Source: Flavobacterium collinsii
GTDB lineage: Bacteria > Bacteroidota > Bacteroidia > Flavobacteriales > Flavobacteriaceae
DNA: 64,000 bases
NCBI RefSeq assembly: GCF_902804485.1
Contig: NZ_CADCST010000132.1
Span: 33,097 to 97,096, forward strand
Direction: 5' to 3'
In this document: piece after piece, positions 26,501 to 35,053 of the stretch
Layout of the letters: each line of letters opens with the position of its first letter
Position numbering within the stretch: position 1 is the stretch's first letter
Program-made: the position numbers and the translations under genes
The notes under the pieces: model-generated
Told to the model about the DNA's origin: nothing
Databases searched by the model: none
The model's input: the letters and a program-made list of their open reading frames with translations, nothing else

Positions 26501-28003
26501 GGCATTGTCTACGTTAATATGAAAATCATAACGGTTTTCGCGTTTACTTAAATCGACCATACCGTCAAACATTAAACTCAAATTAGGGTCATTTATAGAA
26601 ACCTGACCTTTATAATACGGTAATTTAAAATTCCCGTTGACAACAATATTATTATAGGTGTATTTATTGTAATCTAATTTTGAGATATCTCCTTTTATAA
26701 TAGTATTAAGGTATTTTTCTGTAAAACCTTTTCCATCTATGTCTACATTTAAAGTCGTCCTGCCAATATCTTTACGATTAAGTACAGCACCTACATTAAA
26801 ATTATCAAGGATAATATTTCCGGAATACGACGCTTTATCAATAAAATCGATATTGTTCATGTGTAAATCGACCTGTCCGTTACCCAAATCGGTAATCATC
26901 TTAAAATCGGTTTCTAAAGCAGTAGTCGAGACTTTTGCCTTTCCAACGATATTAAACCTGCCAATTCGCTGTAATTCTTTTGGAAGTTTTTTACCTAAAA
27001 TATTCGGCAATAAAACAACCAGATTATCGTAACTCGAAACCAATTTTTCAAACTTACCATCCATTGAAAACTTCTGGGCCTTACTTCCTAAAAGATTTTT
27101 GAAGTTAATTGTTCCGAAAATCTTTGAACCATTGGTATCGCTCAATCTAAGACGTCTTAAATTAAGATCATTCAATGTTCCTTTTATCTTTGTCTTAATT
27201 TTAAAATGCTGATTTTTTCCTAATCCATCATAAAAATAACGGATATCGTTTGAAGCAATAGAAGCAGAATCCAGCGCTACATCAAATTTAACTTTATCGG
27301 TGAAATGGAGGAAATCCTCTATTTTATAATTTAAAATCGCTTTTCCGTAAATAGAGGATCTTTTCGTTTTTATAGCTAAATTTTCAACCTTGATCTGCTT
27401 TTTAGTATAAGTGAATTTCCCTGCAAAATTTGAAACATACAAACCACGATGATCCAAAAACGAAAATCGATGAATGTTGGTGTTTACATCCGGTCCGTAG
27501 AGCTTAAAATCACTTATATAAGCATTAAGTTTCTTAAAATCGAGAAATCTTGGCGTGGTTTTATTCTCATCAACGACAGAAAAAGCACCTTGAGAAATGT
27601 AGGCATTTCTGGCTGTCAAAAGAAAGTGCTTGTTTGATTTGGGCGTTTTTTTCCCCGTTTCAAACAATTTAATAAACTTGTTGATATTGTTCTCGTCTTC
27701 GTTTTTATACGTTTTCAAATTAAAAATCATACCCGTCAATCGAAGATCTCCAAAAAGCAAATCACCATCTAATAGTCTTTTAATACTAAGAATATCAGTG
27801 GTAATTATATCAGAATAGATTAAAGTCTTCTTATGATGGTCACGAATCAGGACCTTCTTGAGTTTCACACCTCCGAAAATGTTTATAGCTACTTTTTCTA
27901 CACTAATATCGGTTTTAAAATCAGTGTTTAACGATTCTGTAACATACTTGGCTATTTTTGTCTGAACGACAGGCAAAGCCAGAATGATAGCAAGTGCTAA
28001 CAA
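23513..28003 (-). CDS. TamB / YhdP-like giant envelope protein (DUF490)
   Basis: A protein of about 1,500 residues: an N-terminal membrane anchor, then more than a thousand residues of repeated beta-strand segments typical of the bridge-like AsmA/TamB group, the conserved TamB C-terminal domain (roughly 1000-1440, ending in GQGIGYTQGVGISYEVDFD), and a Lys/Glu-rich tail. TamB-type proteins form hydrophobic grooves spanning the periplasm for phospholipid transport or outer-membrane protein assembly. The annotated TTG at 28003 falls inside the membrane helix; the frame stays open upstream to a stop at 28070-28072 with basic residues before the helix, so the true start probably lies upstream at a non-standard codon. 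It is divergent from tsaD and ends at a terminator. Confidence 0.88.
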   Translation of the reverse strand: MLALAIILALPVVQTKIAKYVTESLNTDFKTDISVEKVAINIFGGVKLKKVLIRDHHKKTLIYSDIITTDILSIKRLLDGDLLFGDLRLTGMIFNLKTYKNEDENNINKFIKLFETGKKTPKSNKHFLLTARNAYISQGAFSVVDENKTTPRFLDFKKLNAYISDFKLYGPDVNTNIHRFSFLDHRGLYVSNFAGKFTYTKKQIKVENLAIKTKRSSIYGKAILNYKIEDFLHFTDKVKFDVALDSASIASNDIRYFYDGLGKNQHFKIKTKIKGTLNDLNLRRLRLSDTNGSKIFGTINFKNLLGSKAQKFSMDGKFEKLVSSYDNLVVLLPNILGKKLPKELQRIGRFNIVGKAKVSTTALETDFKMITDLGNGQVDLHMNNIDFIDKASYSGNIILDNFNVGAVLNRKDIGRTTLNVDIDGKGFTEKYLNTIIKGDISKLDYNKYTYNNIVVNGNFKLPYYKGQVSINDPNLSLMFDGMVDLSKRENRYDFHINVDNADLRKLKFVDDSISQFRGDVIVEVTGNSIENLQGAISIKDAVYQNPKDTYVFDEISVNSNFDADKLRTITISSNDVVNGEIVGKFQFAQLDKLVMNSVGSLYTNYKPYKVKKGQFLRFNFHVYDKIVEMLYPEIKIDSSTVVRGKIDSDLQEFKFKFNSEKITAAKNTFDNIRISIDNKNTLYNAYVELDSIKTPYYKIRDFNLINVTAKDTLFVRSEFKGGEKGEDYFNLDLYHTIDKNKNNIVGIKKSEMKFKDYLWYLNENSEKDNQIIFDQYFKNFSIENIVLSHENQKIDLNGVIKGKDYKDLVLNFEDVDINKITPLNSKFVFNGNLNGNVNYKQNKDVYQPTASIVIDHLNLNKTDLGTLNFDIAGDESFKKFTINSTIQNGFTESFKAEGTFAVENKETMLDLSLKLEGFNLATLGTVGGDVLSNVRGSVSGNAAVVGNLKKPEINGRLYVEKAGMTIPYLNTDYELSDRTVIDLTDEKFLFRNNQLTDTKYGTKGLLNGSIEHHNFGDWKLDLTITSKRLLALDTKDSEDAAYFGTAFINGTASIKGPTESLFIKVDAKSEKGTQVKIPINNAQSVGESSWIHFVTPQEKYNLANGILEKTKNYNGLELEFDFDITPDAEVEVILDRNSGHGMKGKGYGSLLFKINTLGKFNMWGDFQAYEGTYNFKYGGLIDKKFSVKKGGSIIWEGNPMKAQLNLEAVYKTTANPAVLLDNSSSFNKKVPVEVVIGLRGDLASPEPNFDIQFPSVSNVLKSEIQYKLDDKDIRQTQALYLLSTGSFMSTDGFSQGDLSGTLTETASSLLGGIIKSDNDKVNIDLNYISADKRLGQEADGQFVANISSQINERITINGKLGVPVGGVNESAIVGDIEILYRVNEDGSMNLRLFNKENDINYIGQGIGYTQGVGISYEVDFDTFSELVNKLFKNHKLERAIKNSSNDLQDSSLNPDFVNFSNKKKEDKNKKKEEKKEEERKVPPPINNEGLIPDNDF

Positions 28004-28167
28004 AAGTAAAATTAAACCAATGAGGGTTCGTGATATTATTTTCTTTACTTTTCTGATAGCTGCTTTATTTTAGTTTTCTTTTAAATTTACTTTGAACAGA
28101 CAAAGAAAGGCTGTTTTTGATAAAAATTCTTTAATTTTGGCTTCTCCTTATAATAAAAGAAAATCAA

Positions 28168-28187
28168 ATATTTGATTTGTCAAATAT
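28168..28187. promoter_or_regulatory. Palindrome between tamB and tsaD
   Basis: ATATTTGA and TCAAATAT flank a TTTG centre, a perfect 8-base dyad in the divergent promoter region. It could be an operator or just an AT-rich hairpin; no family of regulator is implied. Confidence 0.35.
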
Positions 28188-28209
28188 AATTCAAAATTCG
28201 TGCTTTTAT

Positions 28210-29232
28210 ATGCAAAATTCAGAGGTTTTTATTCTTGCCATCGAAAGTTCATGCGATGATACTGCTGCCGCGGTTCTACATAACGACAAAGTACTCTCAA
28301 ATGTTGTGGCCAATCAGTTAATTCACAATCAATATGGAGGTGTGGTTCCTGAATTAGCTTCAAGAGCTCACCAGCAAAATATTGTTCCGGTAATTGATGC
28401 CGCACTTCGTAAGGCAAATGTACAAAAAGATCAATTAACAGCGATTGCTTTTACACAAGGTCCGGGTCTAATGGGGTCTTTATTAGTGGGCAGTTCTTTT
28501 AGTAAATCGTTAGCGTTAGCTTTAAAAATTCCGTTAATCGCTGTAAATCATATGCATGCGCATATTTTGGCACATTTTATAGACGAAGAAGGTTTTGATA
28601 AACCGGAATTTCCTTTTCTGGCGCTGACCATTAGTGGAGGTCATACTCAAATTGTTAAGGTAAATGGTTTTTTTGATATGGAAATTATCGGAGAAACTAC
28701 TGATGATGCTGTTGGTGAAGCTTTTGACAAAAGCGCTAAAATTCTCGGACTCCCCTATCCGGGCGGACCGCTTATTGATAAATATGCAAAATTAGGAAAT
28801 CCAAAAGCTTTTGCGTTTACCAAACCTAAAGTACCGGGACTTGATTTTAGTTTCTCAGGACTAAAAACGGCCATTTTATATTTCATTCAAAAGAAGAAAT
28901 TGGAGAATCCGAATTTTATTGAAGAAAACCTGAATGACATTTGCGCTTCTATTCAATATACGATTATCGAAATTTTGATGGATAAATTGAAATTAGCGGT
29001 AAAAGAAACCGGAATCAAACAAATTGCGATTGGCGGAGGGGTTTCGGCCAATTCAGGCATCAGAACCCGATTAAAAGAAAGTGAAGGGAAATACGGTTGG
29101 AAAACTTTCGTTCCAAAATTTGAGTACACTACAGACAATGCTGCAATGATAGGAATTGTAGGTTATCAAAAATATTTATCAAGTCGTTTTGAAACTTCAG
29201 CAGTTGTTTCGAAAGCGCGAATCCAATTTTAA
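28210..29232 (+). CDS. tsaD: tRNA N6-adenosine threonylcarbamoyltransferase subunit TsaD
   Basis: A 340-aa essential protein that transfers threonylcarbamoyl to A37 of ANN-decoding tRNAs. The N-terminus ILAIESSCDDTAAAV, the NHMHAHI metal-binding pair, TISGGHTQ, and the ASHKA-fold GGVSANSGIR block are clear. The frame opens at a TTG at 28177, but the family N-terminus fits the ATG at 28210, which I chose. It is followed two bases later by rsmE, so the two are co-transcribed. Confidence 0.96.
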   Translation: MQNSEVFILAIESSCDDTAAAVLHNDKVLSNVVANQLIHNQYGGVVPELASRAHQQNIVPVIDAALRKANVQKDQLTAIAFTQGPGLMGSLLVGSSFSKSLALALKIPLIAVNHMHAHILAHFIDEEGFDKPEFPFLALTISGGHTQIVKVNGFFDMEIIGETTDDAVGEAFDKSAKILGLPYPGGPLIDKYAKLGNPKAFAFTKPKVPGLDFSFSGLKTAILYFIQKKKLENPNFIEENLNDICASIQYTIIEILMDKLKLAVKETGIKQIAIGGGVSANSGIRTRLKESEGKYGWKTFVPKFEYTTDNAAMIGIVGYQKYLSSRFETSAVVSKARIQF

Positions 29233-29234
29233 TT

Positions 29235-29942
29235 ATGCAATTATTTTACAATCCAGATATTGATGAATCTACAGAACGTTTTTCTTTCGATAAAGAAGAA
29301 AGCCGTCATATCATAAAGGTTTTACGCAAAAAAGATTCCGATATCTTACACGTAACAAATGGTTCAGGCTTATTGTTTGAAACAGAGATTACTTTAGCCT
29401 CAGACAATAAATGTATTGTAGAGGTCCTTTCTATCACAAAATCGCCGGCTCCAAAATTCAAACTGCATCTTGCGGTTGCTCCAACCAAGATGAACGATCG
29501 TTTTGAATGGTTTTTGGAAAAAGCAACAGAAATAGGAATCCAGGAGATCACACCTGTCTTTTGCGATCGTTCGGAACGAAAAGTAATCAATCCGGAACGT
29601 TTTGAAAAGATAATCTTATCGGCAATGAAACAATCCAATGAGACCTTTTTACCAAAACTGAATGACGCTATTTCGTTTAAGGAGTTCATCAAACAAAAAA
29701 ACGAAGGATTACAATTGATAGCGCACTGTGAAGAAACAGATAAAAAATCTTTAAAAGAAGTTTTAAAACCTAATGAAAGTGTTACCCTGCTTATTGGTCC
29801 TGAAGGAGATTTTTCTGAAAAAGAAATTGCACTGGCTTTAGAACATAACTTTCAGCCTGTTGCTTTAGGAAATACGCGATTGCGAACTGAAACGGCTGCA
29901 ATTGTAGCTTGTCATAGTGTTGTTTTTTTTAATGAAGTTTAA
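29235..29942 (+). CDS. rsmE: 16S rRNA (uracil-1498-N3)-methyltransferase RsmE
   Basis: A 235-aa SPOUT methyltransferase. An N-terminal PUA-like part containing the SRHIIKVLR segment is followed by the SPOUT knot domain with LLIGPEGDFSEKEI and LGNTRLRTETAA, both diagnostic of RsmE, which methylates U1498 of 16S rRNA. It starts two bases after the tsaD stop. A palindromic repeat follows its stop codon. Confidence 0.95.
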   Translation: MQLFYNPDIDESTERFSFDKEESRHIIKVLRKKDSDILHVTNGSGLLFETEITLASDNKCIVEVLSITKSPAPKFKLHLAVAPTKMNDRFEWFLEKATEIGIQEITPVFCDRSERKVINPERFEKIILSAMKQSNETFLPKLNDAISFKEFIKQKNEGLQLIAHCEETDKKSLKEVLKPNESVTLLIGPEGDFSEKEIALALEHNFQPVALGNTRLRTETAAIVACHSVVFFNEV

Positions 29943-29953
29943 TAATCCGCGAG

Positions 29954-30060
29954 TTTTGTCATTTCGACAAAGGAGAAATTTCCGTCAGAAACTTTGTCTA
30001 GAAAATCACCAATCTTTGTCGAGCTACTCGTGAAGATTTCTCCTTTGTCGAAATGACAAG
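29954..30060. repeat. REP/BIME-like palindrome after rsmE
   Basis: Arms TTGTCATTTCGACAAAGG (beginning 29956, about 24 bases in all) and their complement at 30036-30059 are a perfect inverted repeat. The centre has the smaller motif CTTTGTCGAGCTACTCG. I recall this GTCATTTCGAC...GTCGAAATGAC family as widespread between genes of Flavobacterium and its relatives. Its position after a stop suggests a terminator or transcript-stability role. Confidence 0.88.
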
Positions 30061-30104
30061 GGAGACTTTTAATAAAAGTTAAACGACTAGCTAAATACAA
30101 TCCT

Positions 30105-30743
30105 ATGAAAAAAATATTTCTCTTATTACTATTGGTTTCTGTTTCTTCTTTTTCGCAGGAGATTGCACTGCTAAAATATAGTGGTGGTGGCGATTGGTAT
30201 GCAAATCCAACATCATTGCCTAATTTAATAAAGTTTTGCAATGCCAACATAAACACCCGAATAAAAGCAAAACCTTCGACAGTAGAACCTAGCAATCCGG
30301 ATTTGCTTTCTTATCCGTTTGTTCACATGACGGGACATGGAAATGTTGTTTTTAGTGATGCCGATGTAAGCAATCTTAGAAATTATTTAAATGGCGGCGG
30401 TTTTCTTCATATTGATGATAATTACGGAATGGATCAATACATTCGAAAAGAGATTAAAAAAATATTTCCGAACAATAATTTAATCGAAATTCCGGCTAAC
30501 CATCCCATATTTCAAAAACCGTATCCCTTTCCGAATGGTTTGCCCAAAATTCACGAACACGACGGGACTCGTGCGCAGGCCTTTGGTATTTTTATAGAAA
30601 ACAAATTAGTACTATTATATACTTACGAATGTGACTTGGGTGATGGCTGGGAAGACCCTGAAGTACATAATGACCCTGCCGCCGTTAGAGATAAAGCCCT
30701 GAAAATGGGTGCCAACATTATCAATTATATTTTTACCAATTAA
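30105..30743 (+). CDS. DUF4159 secreted protein
   Basis: A 212-aa protein with an N-terminal signal peptide (cleavage near SFSQE). The body fits the DUF4159 family: GGGDWYAN near the start, the YPFVHMTGHGNV segment, LRNYLNGGGFLHIDDN, and a C-terminal CDLGDGWED. The fold resembles the glutamine-amidotransferase-like or type A von Willebrand-associated proteins of Bacteroidota. Its biochemical function is unknown. It starts after the palindromic repeat and precedes a TrmH gene by 10 bases. Confidence 0.88.
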   Translation: MKKIFLLLLLVSVSSFSQEIALLKYSGGGDWYANPTSLPNLIKFCNANINTRIKAKPSTVEPSNPDLLSYPFVHMTGHGNVVFSDADVSNLRNYLNGGGFLHIDDNYGMDQYIRKEIKKIFPNNNLIEIPANHPIFQKPYPFPNGLPKIHEHDGTRAQAFGIFIENKLVLLYTYECDLGDGWEDPEVHNDPAAVRDKALKMGANIINYIFTN

Positions 30744-30753
30744 ATTTTAAAAA

Positions 30754-31251
30754 GTGCAGCTTACTCACGAAGAAAATCAATTTGAAAGAAAAACATTTCC
30801 GATAACATTAGTTTGTGATCACATTTATTTTCAACAGAATATTGGTTCTCTTTTTAGAATCAGTGAGGCATTTGGGGTGGAGAATATTATTTTTTTAGGA
30901 AAAGATATTCCATTGACTCCCCGAAAAATCAACAAAACTTCTCGAAGCACTCATCTTCACGTAGCCCATACCATAATTGAGGAAACAGCCGACCTTGCTG
31001 ACTACCTGCTTCAAAATAATTTTGAGGTTATTGCTTTAGAAATCACGAGTAATAGTAAACCCTTAAAAGAAGTAGTACTTCCTGACAATCAAAAAATTGC
31101 ACTTTTAATTGGAAGTGAAATCAATGGAATATCAGAAGAACTTTTAAAAATTTCGGACCAAATTGTGCACATAAATATGTTTGGAAAAAACAGTAGTATG
31201 AATGTTGTACAAGCGGCGAGTATTGCGCTTTATGAGATTACCTCTTTTTAA
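30754..31251 (+). CDS. TrmH/SpoU family RNA methyltransferase
   Basis: A 165-aa SPOUT-class methyltransferase that is likely to put a 2'-O-methyl group on a tRNA or rRNA ribose. The three family blocks are QQNIGSLFRISEAFG (motif 1), IALLIGSEINGI (motif 2) and NSSMNVVQAASIALYE (motif 3, knot). The target base is not known. The start is GTG at 30754, ten bases after the DUF4159 stop. Confidence 0.92.
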   Translation: MQLTHEENQFERKTFPITLVCDHIYFQQNIGSLFRISEAFGVENIIFLGKDIPLTPRKINKTSRSTHLHVAHTIIEETADLADYLLQNNFEVIALEITSNSKPLKEVVLPDNQKIALLIGSEINGISEELLKISDQIVHINMFGKNSSMNVVQAASIALYEITSF

Positions 31252-31710
31252 ACTTTTTCACATTTTAATAGTAAGTATACAACTTATCATGATTTCACCT
31301 TTTGTTGTTTCTTCTGGATTTGCTTCAAATGAAGAAACACCAGGAATTACTTTTTAACACGTAAAACAACAGTCGGATGGAATTCCGTGATTAATTAGAC
31401 CCAAAATTACCATTAATTTAACAGTTATTCTTACATATAAATACGTAATAAGATTTCACTTCGTAATATTTGTCACAAAAATCTTCCATAAAGAACAAAA
31501 ATCGACATAATAACATTCTCAAAAACAACATTGTACGAATTTACTTCTTAATAATTTTAGTCATTTTTTTGTAAGAACTAGATTATACAAGGGATTGTAA
31601 AATTCTCACAAATAATATATTGTAATTATTTTGTTACAATAATTATTTTGTTATAAAATTGCAATATAATTAACCAAAGCAAATTTTTTATAACAAAAAC
31701 CCAAGTTATT
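31252..31710. other. AT-rich intergenic region before the M43 protease
   Basis: About 460 bases with no credible gene; a 22-codon open stretch from 31289 has no recognisable features. Near the right end a 13-base unit, AATTATTTTGTTA, occurs twice with a 17-base period (31624-31636 and 31641-31653). This could be a pair of regulator sites or simple low-complexity DNA upstream of the protease gene. Confidence 0.5.
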
Positions 31711-32661
31711 ATGAAAAAAATCATTATTACTGCATTCACAGCATTAGTGCTGTTTTCTTGTCAAAACGACCAATCAGAATCTACAGATTCAAAAGTTGAT
31801 GCCATTGCACATCGCGGATGCGCAAGCCAGGAAGTTCTAGAAGCTCAACTGAAAGCTGATCCTACCTTAGCAATCAGAATGAACGAAATTGAAGCTTTTA
31901 CTGAAAATGCGATCCTGACAAAGCGTCTTGTAAACGGTAAGGTTGAAATCCCGGTCGTAGTGAATGTTCTTTACAGAACTGCAGCTGAAAACATTTCTAA
32001 TGCACAAATCCAAACTCAAATCGACGTATTAAACAAAGATTTCAATGCATTAAATTCAGATTACAATAGTGTACCGGCTCTTTTTGCAGGTGTAAAAGCG
32101 AATGTAGGAATTACATTTGTTTTAGATCAGGTAATTAGAAAATCGACTACCAAAACTTCATGGGGAACAAATGACGCCATGAAAAAAACAGCTCAGGGCG
32201 GTATTGCACCAACTTCACCAACTACTAAACTTAATCTATGGTCTTGCACAATAGGTGGAGGAATTTTAGGATATGCTCAATTTCCTGGAGGAGCTGCTGC
32301 TACTGACGGAGTTGTAATTGATTCGAAATATTTAGGTTTATCAGGTGCTGCTAATGCTCCGTTCAACTTAGGAAGAACAGCAACTCACGAAGTAGGTCAC
32401 TGGATGAACTTACGTCATATCTGGGGAGATGCTACTTGTGGAAGCGATGGCGTTGCTGATACTCCAACTCACAATACAGCAAATTACGGTGTACCTGCAT
32501 ATCCTCACTATAGCACTTGTTCAGGAACTCCTGTTGAAATGACAATGAACTATATGGATTATGTAGACGACAATGCTATGTACATGTTCTCACAAGGACA
32601 AAAAAGCAAAATGGCTGCTGTATTTGTTACAGGAGGTCCAAGAGCAGCTTTTGGAATCTAA
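31711..32661 (+). CDS. M43-family zinc metalloprotease lipoprotein
   Basis: A 316-aa predicted secreted lipoprotein (leader with lipobox LFSC, Cys17). The pappalysin-type zinc motif HEVGHWMNLRH places zinc ligands at His226, His230 and His236 with catalytic Glu227, followed by the Met-turn near Met282 in MTMNYMDY. Four or more cysteines after the active site may form disulfides. Such proteases are usually surface-exposed or secreted in Flavobacterium; this one lacks an obvious type IX secretion C-terminal domain. It has its own terminator. Confidence 0.92.
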   Translation: MKKIIITAFTALVLFSCQNDQSESTDSKVDAIAHRGCASQEVLEAQLKADPTLAIRMNEIEAFTENAILTKRLVNGKVEIPVVVNVLYRTAAENISNAQIQTQIDVLNKDFNALNSDYNSVPALFAGVKANVGITFVLDQVIRKSTTKTSWGTNDAMKKTAQGGIAPTSPTTKLNLWSCTIGGGILGYAQFPGGAAATDGVVIDSKYLGLSGAANAPFNLGRTATHEVGHWMNLRHIWGDATCGSDGVADTPTHNTANYGVPAYPHYSTCSGTPVEMTMNYMDYVDDNAMYMFSQGQKSKMAAVFVTGGPRAAFGI

Positions 32662-32688
32662 CAAAAAACAAGAATAAAAGACAAACTG

Positions 32689-32720
32689 AAAAGCGGGATG
32701 GCAACATCCCGCTTTTTTTT
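32689..32720 (+). terminator. Rho-independent terminator after the M43 protease
   Basis: AAGCGGGATG at 32691-32700, GCAA tetraloop, CATCCCGCTT at 32705-32714, then a run of T. A textbook GNRA-looped terminator. Confidence 0.93.
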
Positions 32721-32775
32721 GTTTCCCTATAAATTTAAAATGCTTTTTCCTATATTTATCCTCTAAAACCGAATC

Positions 32776-33867
32776 ATGATAACATCGAAAATTATTTCAA
32801 ACGGAATTTTAAGAGCTTTAACTACAATCCTGGTTATTGTAGCTATTTTATACTTTCTATATCAAATTCAGACTGTAATTGTCTATCTGTGTATTTCGTT
32901 GCTATTGTGTTTAATTGCAAATCCATTAATACAATTTTTAAAAAATAAATTAAAGTTCAGTAATTCTTTAGCAGCTTCTACAGCGCTAGTTTTATTCATA
33001 CTTGCCATAGTTGGATTTATATTATTATTTGTTCCGTTAATCATTTCACAAGCCAATAATCTATCGCTGCTGGACACTCAAAATCTGCAACAGCAATTTC
33101 TGGAAACAGAACGAACTATTGAAGCCTACTTTAATATTCAACATCTTGATTTAAATAAAGTTTTAAAAGAATCTAAAATAACATCGATAATCGATTTCAG
33201 CTACTTTACAGGTTTTCTAAATTCAATTATAGGCTTCATGGCGAATATCGGAATGGGACTGGTTTCTGTATTCTTCATCACCTTTTTCTTTATCAAAGAT
33301 CAGGATGCTTTTAAAGTTAGTGCAAGAAGAATTCTTCCTGACACCAATGAAGACAAAATCTTAAATTCGATCACTAAAATCAACCATTTCCTGACCCGCT
33401 ATTTTATAGGTCTCTTATTGCAATTAACGGTTGTATTTATTCTGTATTTAATTGTTTTAATGATATTTGGAAATAAAAATGCCTTTGTAATTGCTTTTTT
33501 ATGTGCCATTTTGAATGTTATACCTTATATAGGACCGATTATAGGAACTATACTGGCGGGAATTTTAACCATGATTAGTATGATTGGAAGTGATTTTCAA
33601 TCCGAAATACTTCCCAAAACAATCTATGTAATCATCGGGTTTTTATTGGTTCAGGCCATTGATAATAACATCAGCCAGCCTATAATTTCATCAAAAAGCG
33701 TAAATTCGCACCCGTTAGAAATATTCCTGGTTACTTTAATCAGCGGAATTACTTTTGGAATTGTCGGGATGATTATTGCTATTCCGGTGTTTACTATGGT
33801 GAAAGTAATTTTAAAGGAATTTTTTCCTAACAACAAAATTGTCTCTGTATTAACCGAAAGAATTTAA
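32776..33867 (+). CDS. AI-2E family transporter
   Basis: A 363-aa integral membrane protein of the AI-2E/PerM family with about eight hydrophobic helices and a soluble insertion around residues 95-140. The C-terminal QAIDNNISQPIISSKSVNSHP block is the conserved family signature. Members were named for autoinducer-2 export, but many act as sodium/proton antiporters or have no known substrate, so the substrate is open. The next gene starts three bases after its stop at a TTG. Confidence 0.9.
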   Translation: MITSKIISNGILRALTTILVIVAILYFLYQIQTVIVYLCISLLLCLIANPLIQFLKNKLKFSNSLAASTALVLFILAIVGFILLFVPLIISQANNLSLLDTQNLQQQFLETERTIEAYFNIQHLDLNKVLKESKITSIIDFSYFTGFLNSIIGFMANIGMGLVSVFFITFFFIKDQDAFKVSARRILPDTNEDKILNSITKINHFLTRYFIGLLLQLTVVFILYLIVLMIFGNKNAFVIAFLCAILNVIPYIGPIIGTILAGILTMISMIGSDFQSEILPKTIYVIIGFLLVQAIDNNISQPIISSKSVNSHPLEIFLVTLISGITFGIVGMIIAIPVFTMVKVILKEFFPNNKIVSVLTERI

Positions 33868-33869
33868 CA

Positions 33870-35051
33870 TTGAATACTGCTATTTTAAATCAAAGCATTC
33901 AGGAATTCATAACTCAAAATAGTGGTGTCCCAATTACAAAATTAGCGCTTCAGAAAAATCCGTTTCCTGAAATCGACTGGATCGTAATTTTGAATCAAAT
34001 TGAAGCAAAATCAAAAGCAAAAGACAAGCTGCCCACCTGGTTTGAGACCGCAAACATTATTTATCCCACTAAGATATCCGTTGAACAGACTTCATCTGAA
34101 AAAACTGCGGCTTATAAGGCTTCTTTAATTTCGGGCGAAAGTCTAATTGATCTTACAGGAGGTTTTGGTGTAGACGATTATTATTTCTCCAAAAAATTCA
34201 AAAGCGTGGCTCATTGTGAAATAAACGAAGAGCTATCAGCCATTGTCAAGCATAATTTTGAGCAGCTAGGAGTCAAAAATTGTACTTTCTATGCCGGTGA
34301 TTCTACTTCTGTTTTAAATCATTCTGATCAAAAATGGGATTGGATTTATATTGATCCATCCCGCAGGAATGATTCCAAAGGCAAAGTTTTCATGTTGAAA
34401 GACTGCTTACCCAATGTTCCCGATTTACTCGACTTTTACTTTGAAAAAACAGATTCTGTTTTAATAAAAACAGCTCCCTTACTAGATCTTTCCGCCGGAT
34501 TATCAGAACTCCAATTTGTGAAAAACATTCACATTATTGCACTTGAAAACGAGGTAAAAGAATTACTATTTGAGATCCACAATCGTTATGCTGGTGAAAT
34601 CACAATAAAAACGGCTAATATTCTAAAAGATAAAATAGAAACTTTCGAATTTATTCTGGGCAATGAAACCGTTATCCCTTCTTACAACCTTCCTCAGAAA
34701 TATATTTATGAGTCCAATTCGGCTATAATGAAATCAGGAGGATTCGATGAAGTAAGTAGTATTTTTAAGATTGCTAAACTTCACAAACACTCACATTTAT
34801 ATACTTCCGAAGCTTTAATAGATTTTCCGGGGCGACGTTTTGAAATCGAAAAGGTAATCCCTTACAGCAAAAATGATATGAAAACCGAACTTGTCAATCA
34901 GCAGGCGAATATCACTACGCGAAACTTTCCGGACACGGTGGAAAATATTCGAAAAAAATGGAAAATAAAAAATGGCGGAAATTTGTATTGTTTTTTTACA
35001 ACCGATAAAAATGATAACAAAATAGTTTTAATTTGCAGAAAAATAACTTAA
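33870..35051 (+). CDS. Class I SAM methyltransferase, THUMP-like
   Basis: A 393-aa protein with a Rossmann methyltransferase core in the middle: the SAM loop DLTGGFGVDDY, the CEINEELS acidic strand, and the catalytic WIYIDPSRR block similar to the DPPY-type N-methyltransferases and to TGS1-like RNA methyltransferases. The C-terminal part resembles a THUMP-like domain. Bacteroidota carry it as a stand-alone gene of unknown RNA target. The start is TTG at 33870, three bases after the AI-2E stop; no nearer ATG precedes the conserved region. Confidence 0.85.
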   Translation: MNTAILNQSIQEFITQNSGVPITKLALQKNPFPEIDWIVILNQIEAKSKAKDKLPTWFETANIIYPTKISVEQTSSEKTAAYKASLISGESLIDLTGGFGVDDYYFSKKFKSVAHCEINEELSAIVKHNFEQLGVKNCTFYAGDSTSVLNHSDQKWDWIYIDPSRRNDSKGKVFMLKDCLPNVPDLLDFYFEKTDSVLIKTAPLLDLSAGLSELQFVKNIHIIALENEVKELLFEIHNRYAGEITIKTANILKDKIETFEFILGNETVIPSYNLPQKYIYESNSAIMKSGGFDEVSSIFKIAKLHKHSHLYTSEALIDFPGRRFEIEKVIPYSKNDMKTELVNQQANITTRNFPDTVENIRKKWKIKNGGNLYCFFTTDKNDNKIVLICRKIT

Positions 35052-35053
35052 AA

